DNA from: Camelus bactrianus | Lineage: Eukaryota; Chordata; Mammalia; Artiodactyla; Camelidae | Length of the DNA stretch: 64,000 nt | Direction of reading: 5' to 3' | Assembly: GCF_048773025.1 (NCBI RefSeq) | Contig: NW_027413960.1 | Coordinates: 1,491,945 to 1,555,944 of the forward strand | Shown here: piece by piece, positions 12,931 through 24,360 of the stretch | Numbering within the stretch: position 1 is the stretch's first letter | Layout: every line of letters begins with the position of its first letter | The notes under the pieces: generated by a model | Told to the model about the DNA's origin: nothing | The model's input: only the letters and a program-made list of their open reading frames with translations | The model's database searches: none | Translations under genes and position numbers: made by a program

Positions 12931-14870
12931 TCCAGTTTTCACTGTAAAATCGAGTTGGAGCTTGTACATCCCCATATATATGTATGGAGTGGTGTTTGCA
13001 ACTGAAGAGAAACTTTGTGTTCAAAACAAGCTAGGTGAAGGACGGCTTTCACACACACATATCTCTCAGAACTGAGCATGTGGAGAGACGTTCGTTCATC
13101 TAGCACAAAGGGAATGGGTTGCAGGAGAAACTTTTACTCTGGTATCTCAGTCTGTTTCCTAGTGCCGGTTTGAAGTTCCTGCAGGTTTCACTGTAAATCC
13201 GAGTTGGAGCTAGTACCTCCCCATATATATGTATGGAGTGGAATTTGCAACTGAAGAGAAAATTTGTGTTCCCAACAAGCTAGGTGAAGGACGGCTTTCA
13301 CACACACTTATCTCTCAGAACTGAACATGTGGAGAGACGTTCGTTCATCTAGCACAAAGGGAACGGTTGGCAGGAGAAAATTTTCTCAGGTTTCCTAGTC
13401 TGTTTCCTAGTGCCGGTTTGAAGTTCCTGCAGGTTTCACTGTAAACCCGAGTTGGAGCTAGTATCCCCCATATATATGTATGGAGTGGAGTTTGCAACTA
13501 AAGAGAAACTTTGTGTTCCCAACAAGCTAGGTGAAGGACGGCTTTCACACACACTTATCTCTCAGAACTGAGCATGTGGAGAGACGTTCGTTCATCTAGC
13601 ACAAAGGGAACGGGTTGCAGGAGAAACTTTTACTCTGCTTTCTCAGTCAGTTTCCTAGTGCCGGTTTGAAGTTCCTGCAGTTTTCACTGTAAAACCGAGT
13701 TGGAGCTAGTACCTGCCCATATATATGTATGGACTGGAGTTTGTAACTAAAGAGAAAATTTGTGTTCCCTACAAGCTAGGTAAAGGACGGCTTTCACACA
13801 CACTTATCTCTCAGAACTGAGCATGTGGAGAGAGGTTCGTACATCTAGCACAAATGGAACGGTTTGCAGGAGAAACTTTTACTCTGCTTTCTCAGTCTGT
13901 TTCCTAGTGCCGGTTTGAAGTTCCTGCAGTTTTCACTGTAAAACCGAGTTGGAGCTAGTACATCCCCATATATATGTATGGTGTGGTGTTTGCAACTGAA
14001 AAGAAACTTTGTGTTCCCAACAAGCTAGGTGAAGGACGGCTTTCACACACACATATCTCTCAGAACTGAGCATGTGGAGAGACGTTCGTTCATCAAGCAC
14101 AAAGGGAAAGGGTGGCAGGAGAAACTTTTCTCAGGTTTTTCAGTCTGTTTCCTAGTGCCAGTTTGAAGTTCCTGCAGGTTTCACTGTAAATCCGAGTTGG
14201 AGCTAGTACCTCCCCATATATATGTATGGAGTGGAATTTGCAACTGAAAAGAAACTTTGTGTTCCCAATAAGCTAGTTGAAGGACGGCTTTCACACACAC
14301 ATATCTCTCAGAACTGAGCATGTGGAGAGACGTTCGTTCATCTAGCACAAATGGAACGGGTGGCAGGAGAAACATTTCTCAGGTTTTTCAGTCTGTTTCC
14401 TAGTGCCGGTTTGAAGTTCCTGCAGGTTTCACTGTAAAACCGAGTTGGAGCTAGTACCTCCCCATATATATGTACGCATTGGAGTTTGCAACTGAAGAGA
14501 AACTTTGTGTTCCCAAAAACTAGGTGAAGGACGGCTTTCACACACACTTATCTTTCAGAACTGAGCATGAGGAGAGAGGTTCGTTCATCTAGCACAAAGG
14601 GAACGGGTTACAAGAGAAACTTTTACTCTGGTTTCTCAGTCTGTTTCCTAGTGCCGGTTTGAAGTTCCAGCAGTTTTCACTGTAAAACCGAGTTGGAGCT
14701 AGTACCTTCCCATATATATGTATGGAGTGGAGTTGTCAACTGAAGAGAAACTTTGTGTTCCCCACAAGCTAGGTGAAGGACGGCTTTCACACACAATTAT
14801 CTCTCAGAACTAGGCATGTGGAGAGACGTTCATTCATCTAGCACAAAGGGAACGGGTTGCAGGAGAAACT
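12930..14870 (+). repeat. Monomer block with a displaced copy 9 kb downstream
   Basis: About eight monomers. From about 13.33 kb on they match 22.51-24.36 kb at an offset of about 9190 bp (37 monomers), and after about 14.2 kb at about 8943 bp (36 monomers). Shared markers are gtatccccca (13461; ttatccccca at 22651), ggactggagtttgtaac (13733; one base different at 22921), tcaggtttttcagtctg (14378 and 23321) and a gcattggagtttgc variant (14475 and 23418). This copy has one more monomer than the later one. Confidence 0.8.
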
Positions 14871-16860
14871 TTTACTCTGGTTTCTCAGTCTGTTTCCTAG
14901 TGCCGGTTTGGAGTTCCTGCAGTTTTCACTGTAAAACCGAGTTGGAGCTAGTACCTCCCAATATATATATATGGACTGGAGTTTGCAAATGAAAAGAAAC
15001 TTTGTGTTCCCAACAAGCTAGTTGAAGGACGGATTTCACACACACTTATCTCTCAGAACTGAGCATGTGAAGAGACCTTCGTTCATCTAGCAAAAAGGGA
15101 ACGGGTTGCATGAGAAACTTTTACTCTGCTTTCTCAGTCTGTTTCCTAGTGCCGGTAAGAATTTCCTGCAGTTTTCACTGTAAAACCGAGTTGGAGCTAT
15201 TACCTCCCCATATATATGTATGGAGTGGAGTTTGCAACTGAAGAGAAACTTTGTGTTCCCAACAACCTAGTTGAAGGGCGACTTTCACACACACATATCT
15301 CTCAGAACTGAGCATGTGGAGAGACGTTCGTTCATCTAGCACAAAGGGAACAGGTTGCAGGAGAAACTTTTACTCTAGTTTCTAAGTCTGTTTCCTAGTG
15401 CCGGTTTGAAGTTCCTGCATTTTTCACTGTAAAACCGAGTTGGAGCTAGTACCTCCCCATATATATGTATGGCGTGGAGTTTGCAACTGAAAAGAAACTA
15501 TGTGTTCCCAATAAGCTATGTGAAGGACGGCTTTCACACACACAAATCTCTCAGAACTGAGCATGTGGAGAGACGTTCGTTCATCTAGCACAAAGGGAAC
15601 GGGAGGCAGCAGAAATTTTTCTCAGGTTTCTCAGTCTGTTTCCTAGTGCCGGTTTGAAGTTCCTGCAGGTTTCACTGTAAAACCGAGTTGGAGCTAGTAC
15701 CTCCCCATATATATGTATGGATTGTAGTTTGCAAATGAAGAGAAAGTTTGTGTTCCCAACAAGCTAGGTGAAGGACGGCTTTCACACACACTAATCTCTC
15801 AGAACTGAGCATGAGGAGAGAGGTTCGTTCATCTAGCACAAAGGGAACGGGTTGCAGCTGAAACTTTTACTCTGCTTTCTCAGTCTGTTTCCTAGTGCCG
15901 GTTTGAAGTTCCTGCAGTTTTCACTGTAAAACCGAGTTGGAGCTTGTACCTCCCCATATATATGAATGGAGTGGAGTTTGCAACTGAAGAGAAACTTTGT
16001 GTTCCCCACAAGCTAGGTGAAGGACGGCTTTCACACACACTTATCTCTCAGAACTGAGCATGTGGAGAGACGTTCGTTCATCTAGCACAAAGGGAACGAA
16101 TTGCAGTGGAAACTTTTACTCTGGTTTCTCAGTCTGTTTCCTAGTGCCGGTATGAAGTTCCTGCAGTTTTCACTGTAAAACCGAGTTGGAGCTAGTACCT
16201 ACCAATATATATTTATGGAGTGGAGTTTGCAACTGAAGAGAAACTTTGTGTTCCCAACAAGCTAGGTGAAGCACGGCTTTCACACACACTTGTCTCTCAG
16301 AACTGAGCATGTGAAGAGACCTTCGTTCATCTAGCAAAAGAGAACAGTTTGCAGGAGAAACTTTTACTCTGGTTTCTCAGTCTGTTTCCTAGTGCCGGTT
16401 TGAAGTTCCTGCAGGTTTCACTGTAAATTCGAGTTTGAGCTAGTACCTTCCCATATATATGTATGGAGTGGAATTTGCAACTGAAGAGAAACTTTGTGTT
16501 CCCAACAACCTAGGTGAAGGACGGCTTTCACACACACTTATCTCTCAGACCTGAGCATGTGGAGAGACGTTCGTTCATCTAGCACAAAGGGAACGGGTGG
16601 CAGGAGAAACTTTTCTCAGGTTTCCTAGTCTGTTTCCTAGTGCCGGTTTGAAGTTCCTGCAGGTTTCACTGTAAAACCGAGTTGGAGCTAGTACCTCCCC
16701 ATATATATGTATGGAGTGGAGTTTGCAACTGAAAAGAAACTTTGTGTTCCCAACAAGCTAGCTGAAGGACGGCTTTCACACACAATTATCTCTCAGAACT
16801 GAGCATGTGGAGAGACGTTCGTTCATCTAGCACAAAGGGAACGGGTTGAAGGAGAAACTT
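14870..16860 (+). repeat. Higher-order unit B, copy 1 (8 monomers, about 1.99 kb)
   Basis: Markers repeat at an offset of 1989-1990 bp: ggtttggagttcctgcag followed by cctcccaatatatatata (14954 and 16943), the gaagggcg variant monomer (about 15270 and 17260), cacaaatctctcag (15541 and 17531) and ctgtaaattcgagtttgagc (16421 and 18411). Internally the offset drops to 1739 between about 15.85 and 16.2 kb, so one monomer has been lost and another gained between the copies. Confidence 0.83.
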
Positions 16861-18790
16861 TTACTCTGGTTTCTCAGTCAGTTTCCTAGTGCCGGTTTGG
16901 AGTTCCTGCAGTTTTCACTGTAAAACCGAGTTGGAGCTAGTACCTCCCAATATATATATATGGACTGGAGTTTGCAAATGAAAAGAAAATTTGTGTTCCC
17001 AACAAGCTAGTTGAAGGACGGATTTCACACACACTTATCTCTCAGAACTGAGCATGTGAAGAGACCTTCGTTCATCTAGCAAAAAGGGAACGGGTTGCAG
17101 GAGAAACTTTTACTCTGGTTTCTCAGTCTGTTTCCTAGTGCCGGTTAGAGTTTCCTGCAGTTTTCACTGTAAAACCGAGTTGGAGCTATTACCTCCCCAT
17201 ATATATGTATGGAGTGGAGTTTGCAACTGAAGAGAAACTTTGTGTTCCCAACAACCTAGTTGAAGGGCGGCTTTCACACACACTTATCTCTCAGAACTGA
17301 GCATGTGGAGAGACGTTCGTTCATCTAGCACAAAGTGAACAGGTTGCAGGAGAAACTTTTACTCCAGTTTCTAAGTCTGTTTCCTAGTGCCGGTTTGAAG
17401 TTCCTTCAGTTTTCACTGTAAAACCGTGTTGGAGCTAGTACCTCCCCATATATATGTATGGAGTGGAGTTTGCAACTGAAAAGAAACTTTGTGTTCCCTA
17501 TAAGCTAGGTGAAGGACGGCTTTCACACACACAAATCTCTCAGAACTGAGCATGTGGAGAGACGTTCGTTCATCTAGCACAAAGGGAACGGGTTGCAGCT
17601 GAAACTTTTACTCTGCTTTCTCAGTCTGTTTCCTAGTGCCGGTTTGAAGTTCCTGCAGTTTTCACTGTAAAAACGAGTTGGAGCTAGTACCTCCCCATAT
17701 ATATGTATGGAGTGGGGTTTGCAACTAAAGAGAAACTTTGTGTTCCCCACAAGCTATGTGAAGGACGGCTTTCACACACACTTATCTCTCAGAACTGAGC
17801 ATGTGGAGAGACGTTCGTTCATCTAGCACAAATGAAACGAGTTGCAGTGGAAACTTTTACTCTGGTTTCTCAGTCTGTTTCCTAGTGCCGGTTTGAAGTT
17901 CCTGCAGTTTTCACTGTAAAACCGAGTTGGAGCTAGTACCTACCCATATATATGTATGGAGTGGAGATGGCAACTGAAGAGAAACTTTGTGTTCCCAACA
18001 AGCTAGGTGAAGTATGGCTTTCACACACACTTATCTCTCAGAACTGAGCATGTGGAGAGACGTTCGTTCATCTAGCACAAAGGGAACTGGTTGCAGGAGA
18101 AACTTTTACTCTGCTTTCTCAGTCTGTTTCCTAGTGCCGGTTTGAAGTTCCTGCAGTTTTCACTGTAAAACCGAGTTGGAGCTAGTACCTCCCCATATAT
18201 ATGTATGGAGTGGAGTTTGCAACTGAAAAGAAACATTGTGTACCCAACAAGCTAGGTGAAGGACGGCTTTCACACACACTTGTCTCTCAGAACTGAGCAT
18301 GTGAAGAGACATTCGTTCATCTAGCAAAAGAGAACAGGTTGCAGGAATAACTTTTACTCTGGTTTCTCAGTCTGTTTCCTAGTGCCGGTTTGAAGTTCCT
18401 GCAGGTTTCACTGTAAATTCGAGTTTGAGCTAGTACCTCCCCTTATATATGTATGGAGTGGAATTTGCAACTGAAGAGAAACTTTGTGTTCCCAACAACC
18501 TAGATGAAGGACGGCTTTCACACACACTTATCTCTCAGAACTGAGCATGTGGAGAGACGTTCGTTCATCTAGCACAAATGGAACGGGTGGCAGGAGAAAC
18601 TTTTCTCAGGTTTCCTAGTCTTTTTCCTAGTGCCGGATTGAAGTTCCTGCAGGTTTCACTGTAAAACCGAGTTGGAGCTAGTACCTCCCCATATATATGT
18701 ATGGAGTGGAGTTTGCAACTGAAGAGAAACTTTGTGTTCCCAACAAGCTAGCTGAAGGACGGCTTTCACACACAATTATATCTCAGATCT
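16860..18790 (+). repeat. Higher-order unit B, copy 2 (8 monomers)
   Basis: This is a direct tandem copy of 14.87-16.86 kb. The matching ends near 18.79 kb, where ctagctgaaggacggctttc plus the aattat variant is still shared but the following monomer differs. Its right part, from about 17.88 kb, was then reused as the template of the 6-monomer repeat that follows, so the two periods overlap. Confidence 0.82.
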
Positions 18791-21460
18791 GAGCATGTGG
18801 AGAGAGGTTCGTTCATTTAGCACAAAGGGAACGGATAGCAGGAGAAACTTTTACTCTGTTTCTTAGTCTGTTTCCTAGTCCCGGTTTGAAGTTCATGCAG
18901 TTTTCACTGTAAAACCGAGTTGGAGCTAGTACCTCCCCATATATATGTATGGACTGGATTTTACAACTGAAGAGAAACTTTGTGTTCCCAACAAGCTAGG
19001 TGAAGGACGGCTTTCACACACACAAATCTCTCAGACTGAGCATGTGGAGAGACGTTCGTTCATCTAGCACAAAGGGAACGGGAGGCAGGAGAAACTTTTC
19101 TCAGGTTTCTCAGTCTGTTTCCTAGTGCCGGTTTGAAGTTCCTGCAGGTTTCACTGTAAAACCGAGTTGGAGCTAGTACCTCCCCATATATATGTATGGA
19201 TTGGAGTTTGCAACTGAAGAGAAAGTTTGTGTTCCCAACAAGCTAGGTGAAGGACGGCTTTCACACACACTAATCTCTCAGAACTGAGCATGAGGAGAGA
19301 GGTTCGTTCATCTAGCACAAAGGGAACGGGTTGCAGCTGAAACTTTTACTCTGGTTTCTCAGTCTGTTTCCTAGTGCCGGTTTGAAGTTCCTGCAGTTTT
19401 GACTGTAAAACCGAGTTGGAGCTAGTACCTACCCATATATATGTATGGAGTGGAGTTGGCATCTGAAGAGAAACTTTGTGTTCCCAACAAGCTAGGTGAA
19501 GTACGGCTTTCACACACACTTATCTCTCAGAAATGAGCATGTGGAGAGACGTTCGTTCATCTAGCACAAAGGGAACTGGTTGCAGGAGAAACTTTTACTC
19601 TGCTTTCTCAGTCTGTTTCCTAGTGCCGGTTTGAAGTTCCTGCAGTTTTCACTGTAAAACCGAGTTGGAGCTAGTACCTCCCCATATATATGTATGGAGT
19701 GGAGTTTGCAACTGAAAAGAAACATTGTGTACCCAACAACCTAGGTGAAGGACGGCTTTCACACACACTTGTCTCTCAGAACTGAGCATGTGAAGAGACC
19801 TTCGTTCATCTAGCAAAAGGGAACAGGTTGCAGGAGAAACTTTTACTCTGGTTTCTCAGTCTGTTTCCTAGTGCCGGTTTGAAGTTCCTGCAGGTTTCAC
19901 TGTAAATTCGAGTTTGAGCTAGTACCTCCCCATATATATGTATGGAGTGGAATTTGCAACTGAAGAGAAACTTTGTTTTCCCAACAACCTAGGTGAAGGA
20001 CGGCTTTCACACACACTTATCTCTCAGAACTGAGCATGTGGAGAGACGTTCGTTCATCTAGCACAAATGGAACGGGTGGCAGGAGAAACTTTTCTCAGGT
20101 TTCCTAGTCTGTTTCCTAGTGCCGGTTTGAAGTTCCTGCAGGTTTCACTGTAAAACCGAGTTGGATCTAGTACCTCCCCATATATATGTATGGAGTGGAG
20201 TTTGCAACTGAAGAGAAACTTTGTGTTCCCAACAAGCTAGCTGAAGGACGGCTTTCACACACAATTATCTCTCAGATCTGAGCATGTGGAGAGAGGTTCG
20301 TTCATTTAGCACAAAGGGAACGGATAGCAGGAGAAACTTTTACTCTGTTTCTTAGTCTGTTTCCTAGTGCCGGTTTGAAGTTCATGCAGTTTTCACTGTA
20401 AAACCGAGTTGGAGCTAGTACCTCCCCATATATATGTATGGACTGGATTCTGCAACTGAAGAGAAACTTTGTGTTCCCAACAAGCTAGGTGAAGGACGGC
20501 TTTCACACACACAAATCTCTCAGACTGAGCATGTGGAGAGACGTTCGTTCATCTAGCACAAAGGGAACGGGAGGCAGGAGAAACTTTTCTCAGGTTTCTC
20601 AGTCTGTTTCCTAGTGCCGGTTTGAAGTTCCTGCAGGTTTCACTGTAAAACCGAGTTGGAGCTAGTACCTCCCCATATATATGTATGGAGTGGAGTTTGC
20701 AACTGAAGAGAAACTTTGTGTTCCCAACAAGCTAGGTGAAGGACGGCTTTCACACACACTAATCTCTCAGAACTGAGCATGAGGAGAGAGGTTCGTTCAT
20801 CTAGCACAAAGGGAACGGGTTGCAGCTGAAACTTTTACTCTGGTTTCTCAGTCTGTTTCCTAGTGCCGGTTTGAAGTTCCTGCAGTTTTGACTGTAAAAC
20901 CGAGTTGGAGCTAGTACCTACCCATATATATGTATGGAGTGGAGTTGGCAACTGAAGAGAAACTTTGTGTTCCCAACAAGCTAGGTGAAGTACGGCTTTC
21001 ACACACACTTATCTCTCAGAACTGAGCATGTGGTGAGACGTTCGTTCATCTAGCACAAAGGGAACTGGTTGCAGGAGAAACTTTTACTCTGCTATCTCAG
21101 TCTGTTTCCTAGTGCCGGTTTGATGTTCCTGTAGTTTTCACTGTAAAACCGAGTTGGAGCTAGTACCTCCCCATATATATGTATGGAGTGGAGTTTGCAA
21201 CTGAAAAGAAACATTGTGTACCCAAAAACCTAGGTGAAGGACGGCTTTCACACACACTTGTCTCTCAGAACTGACCATGTGAAGAGACCTTCGTTCATCT
21301 AGCAAAAGGGAACAGTTTGCAGGAGAAACTTTTACTCTGGTTTCTCAGTCTGTTTCCTAGTGCCGGTTTGAAGTTCCTGCAGGTTTCACTGTAAATTCGA
21401 GTTTGAGCTAGTACCTCCCCATATATATGTATGGAGTGGAATTTGCAACTGAAGAGAAAC
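17880..21460 (+). repeat. 6-monomer higher-order repeat, about 1489 bp, about 2.4 copies
   Basis: Offsets of 1489 bp are seen for many rare variants: ctgtaaattcgagtttgagc at 18411, 19900 and 21389; aaacattgtgtaccc at 18230, 19719 and about 21209; ttactctgtttcttagtctg at about 18851 and 20340; a monomer lacking two bases in ctctcagactgagc at about 19028 and 20517; gcagttttgactg at about 19393 and 20882. Copies are nearly identical, so this is a young amplification. It ends at about 21.46 kb. Confidence 0.87.
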
Positions 21461-22510
21461 TTTGTGTTTCCAACAAGCTAGGTGAAGGACGGCTTTCACA
21501 CACACATATCTCTCAGAATTGAGCATGTGGAGAGACGTTCGTTCATCTAGCACAAAGGGAACGGGTTGCAGGGGAAACTTTTACTCTGGTTTCTCAGTCT
21601 GTTTCCTAGTGCCGGTTTGAAGTTCCTGCAGTTTTCACTGTAAAACCGAGTTGGAGCTAGTACCTCAACATATATATGTATGGAGTGGAGTTTGCAACTG
21701 AAAAAACTTTGTGTTCCCAACAAGCTAGGTGAAGGGCGGCTTTCACACTCACATATCTCTCAGAACTGAGCATGTGGAGAGACGTTCGTTCATCTAGCAC
21801 AAAGGGAACGGGTTGCAGGAGAAACTTTTACTCTGGTTTCTCAGTCTGTTTCCTAGTGCCGGTTTGAAATTCTTGCAGTTTTCATTGTAAAACAGAGTTG
21901 GAGCTAGAACCTCCCCATATATATGTATGGAGTGGAGTTTGCAACTGAAAAGAAACTTTGTGTTCCCAACAAGCTAGGTGAAGGACGGATTTCACACACA
22001 CTTATCTTTCAGAACTGAGCATGTGAAGAGACCTTCGTTCGTCTAGCAAAAAGGGAACTGGTTGCAGGAGAAACTTTTACTCTGGTTTCTCAGTCTGTTT
22101 CCTAGTGCCGGTTTGAAGTTCCTGCATGTTTCACTGTAAAACCGATTTGGAGCTAGTACCTCCCCATATATATGTATGGAGTGGAGTTTGCAACTGAAAA
22201 GAAACTTTGTGTTCCCAACAAGCTATGTGAAGGACGGCTTTCACACACATATCTCTCAGAATTGAGCATGTGGAGAGACGTTCGTTCATCTAGCAAAATG
22301 GGAACTGGTTGCAGGAGAAACTTTTACTCTAGTTTCTCATTCTGTTTCCTAGTGCCGGTTTGAAGTTCCTGCAGGTTTCACTGTAAAACCGATTTGGAGC
22401 TAGGAACTCCCCATATATACGTATGGAGTGGAGTTGGCAACTGAAGAGAAACTTTGTGTTCCCAAAAAGCTAGCAGAATGGCGGCTTTCACTCACACTTA
22501 TCTCTCAGAA
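21460..22510 (+). repeat. Chimeric junction zone of four monomers
   Basis: Successive monomers resemble different distant parts of the array. The one at about 21.5-21.76 kb shares a 4-bp deletion in the GAAAAGAAAC block (ctgaaaaaactttg at 21698) and the gaagggcg...cacactcac variants with 26167 and 30139 (offsets 4469 and 3972). The one at about 22.37-22.5 kb has accgatttggagctaggaac, otherwise seen at 6985, 10960 and 12450. I see no insertion; it reads as a recombination patchwork. Confidence 0.72.
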
Positions 22511-24360
22511 CTGAGCATGTGGAGAGACGTTCGTTCATCTAGCACAAAGGGAACGGGTGGCAGGAGAAACTTTTCTCAGTTTTCCTAGTCTGTTTCCTAG
22601 TGCCGGTTTGAAGTTCCTGCAGGTTTCACTGTAAATCCGAGTTGGAGCTATTATCCCCCATATATATGTATGGAGTGGAGTTTGCAACTGAAGAGAAACT
22701 TTGTGTTCCCAACAAGCTAGGTGAAGGACGGCTTTCACACACACTTATCTCTCAGAACTGAGCATGTGGAGAGAGGTTCGTTCATCTAGCACAAAGGGAA
22801 CGGGTTGCAGGAGAAACTTTTACTCTGGTTTCTCAGTCTGTTTCCTAGTGCCGGTTTGAAGTTCCTGCAGTTTTCACTGTAAAACCGAGTTGGAGCTAGT
22901 ACCTCCCCATATATATGTATGGACTGTAGTTTGTAACTGAAGAGAAAATTTGTGTTCCCAACAAGCTAGGTAAAGGACGGCTTTCACACACACTTATCTC
23001 TCAGAACTGAGCATGTGGAGAGAGGTTCGTACATCTAGCACAAAGGGAACGGTTTGCAGGAGAAACTTTTACTCTGCTTTCTAAGTCTGTTTCCTAGTGC
23101 CGGTTTGTAGTTCCTGCAGTTTTCAATGTAAAACCGAGTTGGAGCTAATACATCCCCATATATATGTATGGAGTGGTGTTTGCAACTGAAGAGAAACTTT
23201 GTGTTCCCAACAAGCTAGGTGAAGGACGGCTTTCACACACACATATCTCTCAGAACCGAGCATGTGGAGAGATGTTCGTTCATCTAGCACAAAGGGAACG
23301 GGGGGCAGGAGAAACATTTCTCAGGTTTTTCAGTCTGTTTCCTAGTGCCGGTTTGAAGTTCCTGCAGGTTTCACTGTAAAACCGAGTTGGAGCTAGTACC
23401 TCCCCATATATATGTATGCATTGGAGTTTGCAACTGAAGAGAAACTTTGTGTTCCCAAAAATCTAGGTGAAGGACGGCTTTCACACACACGAATCTCTCA
23501 GAACTGAGCATGAGGAGAGAGGTTCGTTCATCTAGCACAAAGGGAACGGGTTGCAGGAGAAACTTTTACTCTGCTTTCGCAGTCTGTTTCCTAGTGCCGG
23601 TTTGAAGTTCCTGCAGTTTTCACTGTTAAACCGAGTTGGAGCTAGTACCTTCCCATATATATGTATGGAGTGGAGTTGGCAACTGAAGAGAAACTTTGTG
23701 TTCCCCACAAGCTAGGTGAAGGACGGCTTTCACACACACTTATCTCTCAGAACTGAGCATGTGGAGAGACGTTCGTTCATCTAGCACAAAGGGAACGGGT
23801 TGCAGGAGAAACTTTTACTCTGGTTTCTCAGTCTGTTTCCTAGTGCCGGTTTGGAGTTCCTGCAGTTTTCACTGTAAAACCGAGTTGGAGCTAGTACCTC
23901 CCAATATATATATATGGACTGGAGTTTGCAAATGAAAAGAAACTTTGTGTTCCCAACAAGCTAGTTGAAGGACGGATTTCACACACACTTATCTCTCAGA
24001 AATGAGCATGTGAAGAGACCTTCGTTCATCTAGCAAAAAGGGAACGGGTTGCAGGAGAAACTTTTACTCTGGATTCTCAGTCTGTTTCCTAGTGCCGGTT
24101 AGAGTTTCCTGCAGTTTTCACGGTAAAAGCGAGTTGGAGCTATTACCTCCCCATATATATGTATGGAGTGGAGTTTGCAACTGAAGAGAAACTTTGTGTT
24201 CCCAACAACCTAGTTGAAGGGCGGCATTCACACACACTTATCTCTCAGAACTGAGTATGTGGAGAGACGTTCGTTCATCTAGCACAAAGGGAACAGGTTG
24301 CAGGAGAAACTTTTACTCTAGTTTCTCAGTCTGTTTCCTAGTGCCGGTTTGAAGTTCCTG
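22510..24360 (+). repeat. Displaced copy of 13.33-15.42 kb
   Basis: Seven to eight monomers repeat the order of variants found near 13.33-15.42 kb, at an offset of 9190 and then 8943 bp. Examples are the tatccccca monomer at 22651, the ggactg...tttgtaac monomer at 22919, the tttttcagtctg monomer at 23321, and cctcccaatatatatata at 23898, which also occurs at 14954 and 16943. A tandem duplication with a unit of about 9.2 kb, later trimmed at its right end by the next duplication, would explain it. Confidence 0.78.
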
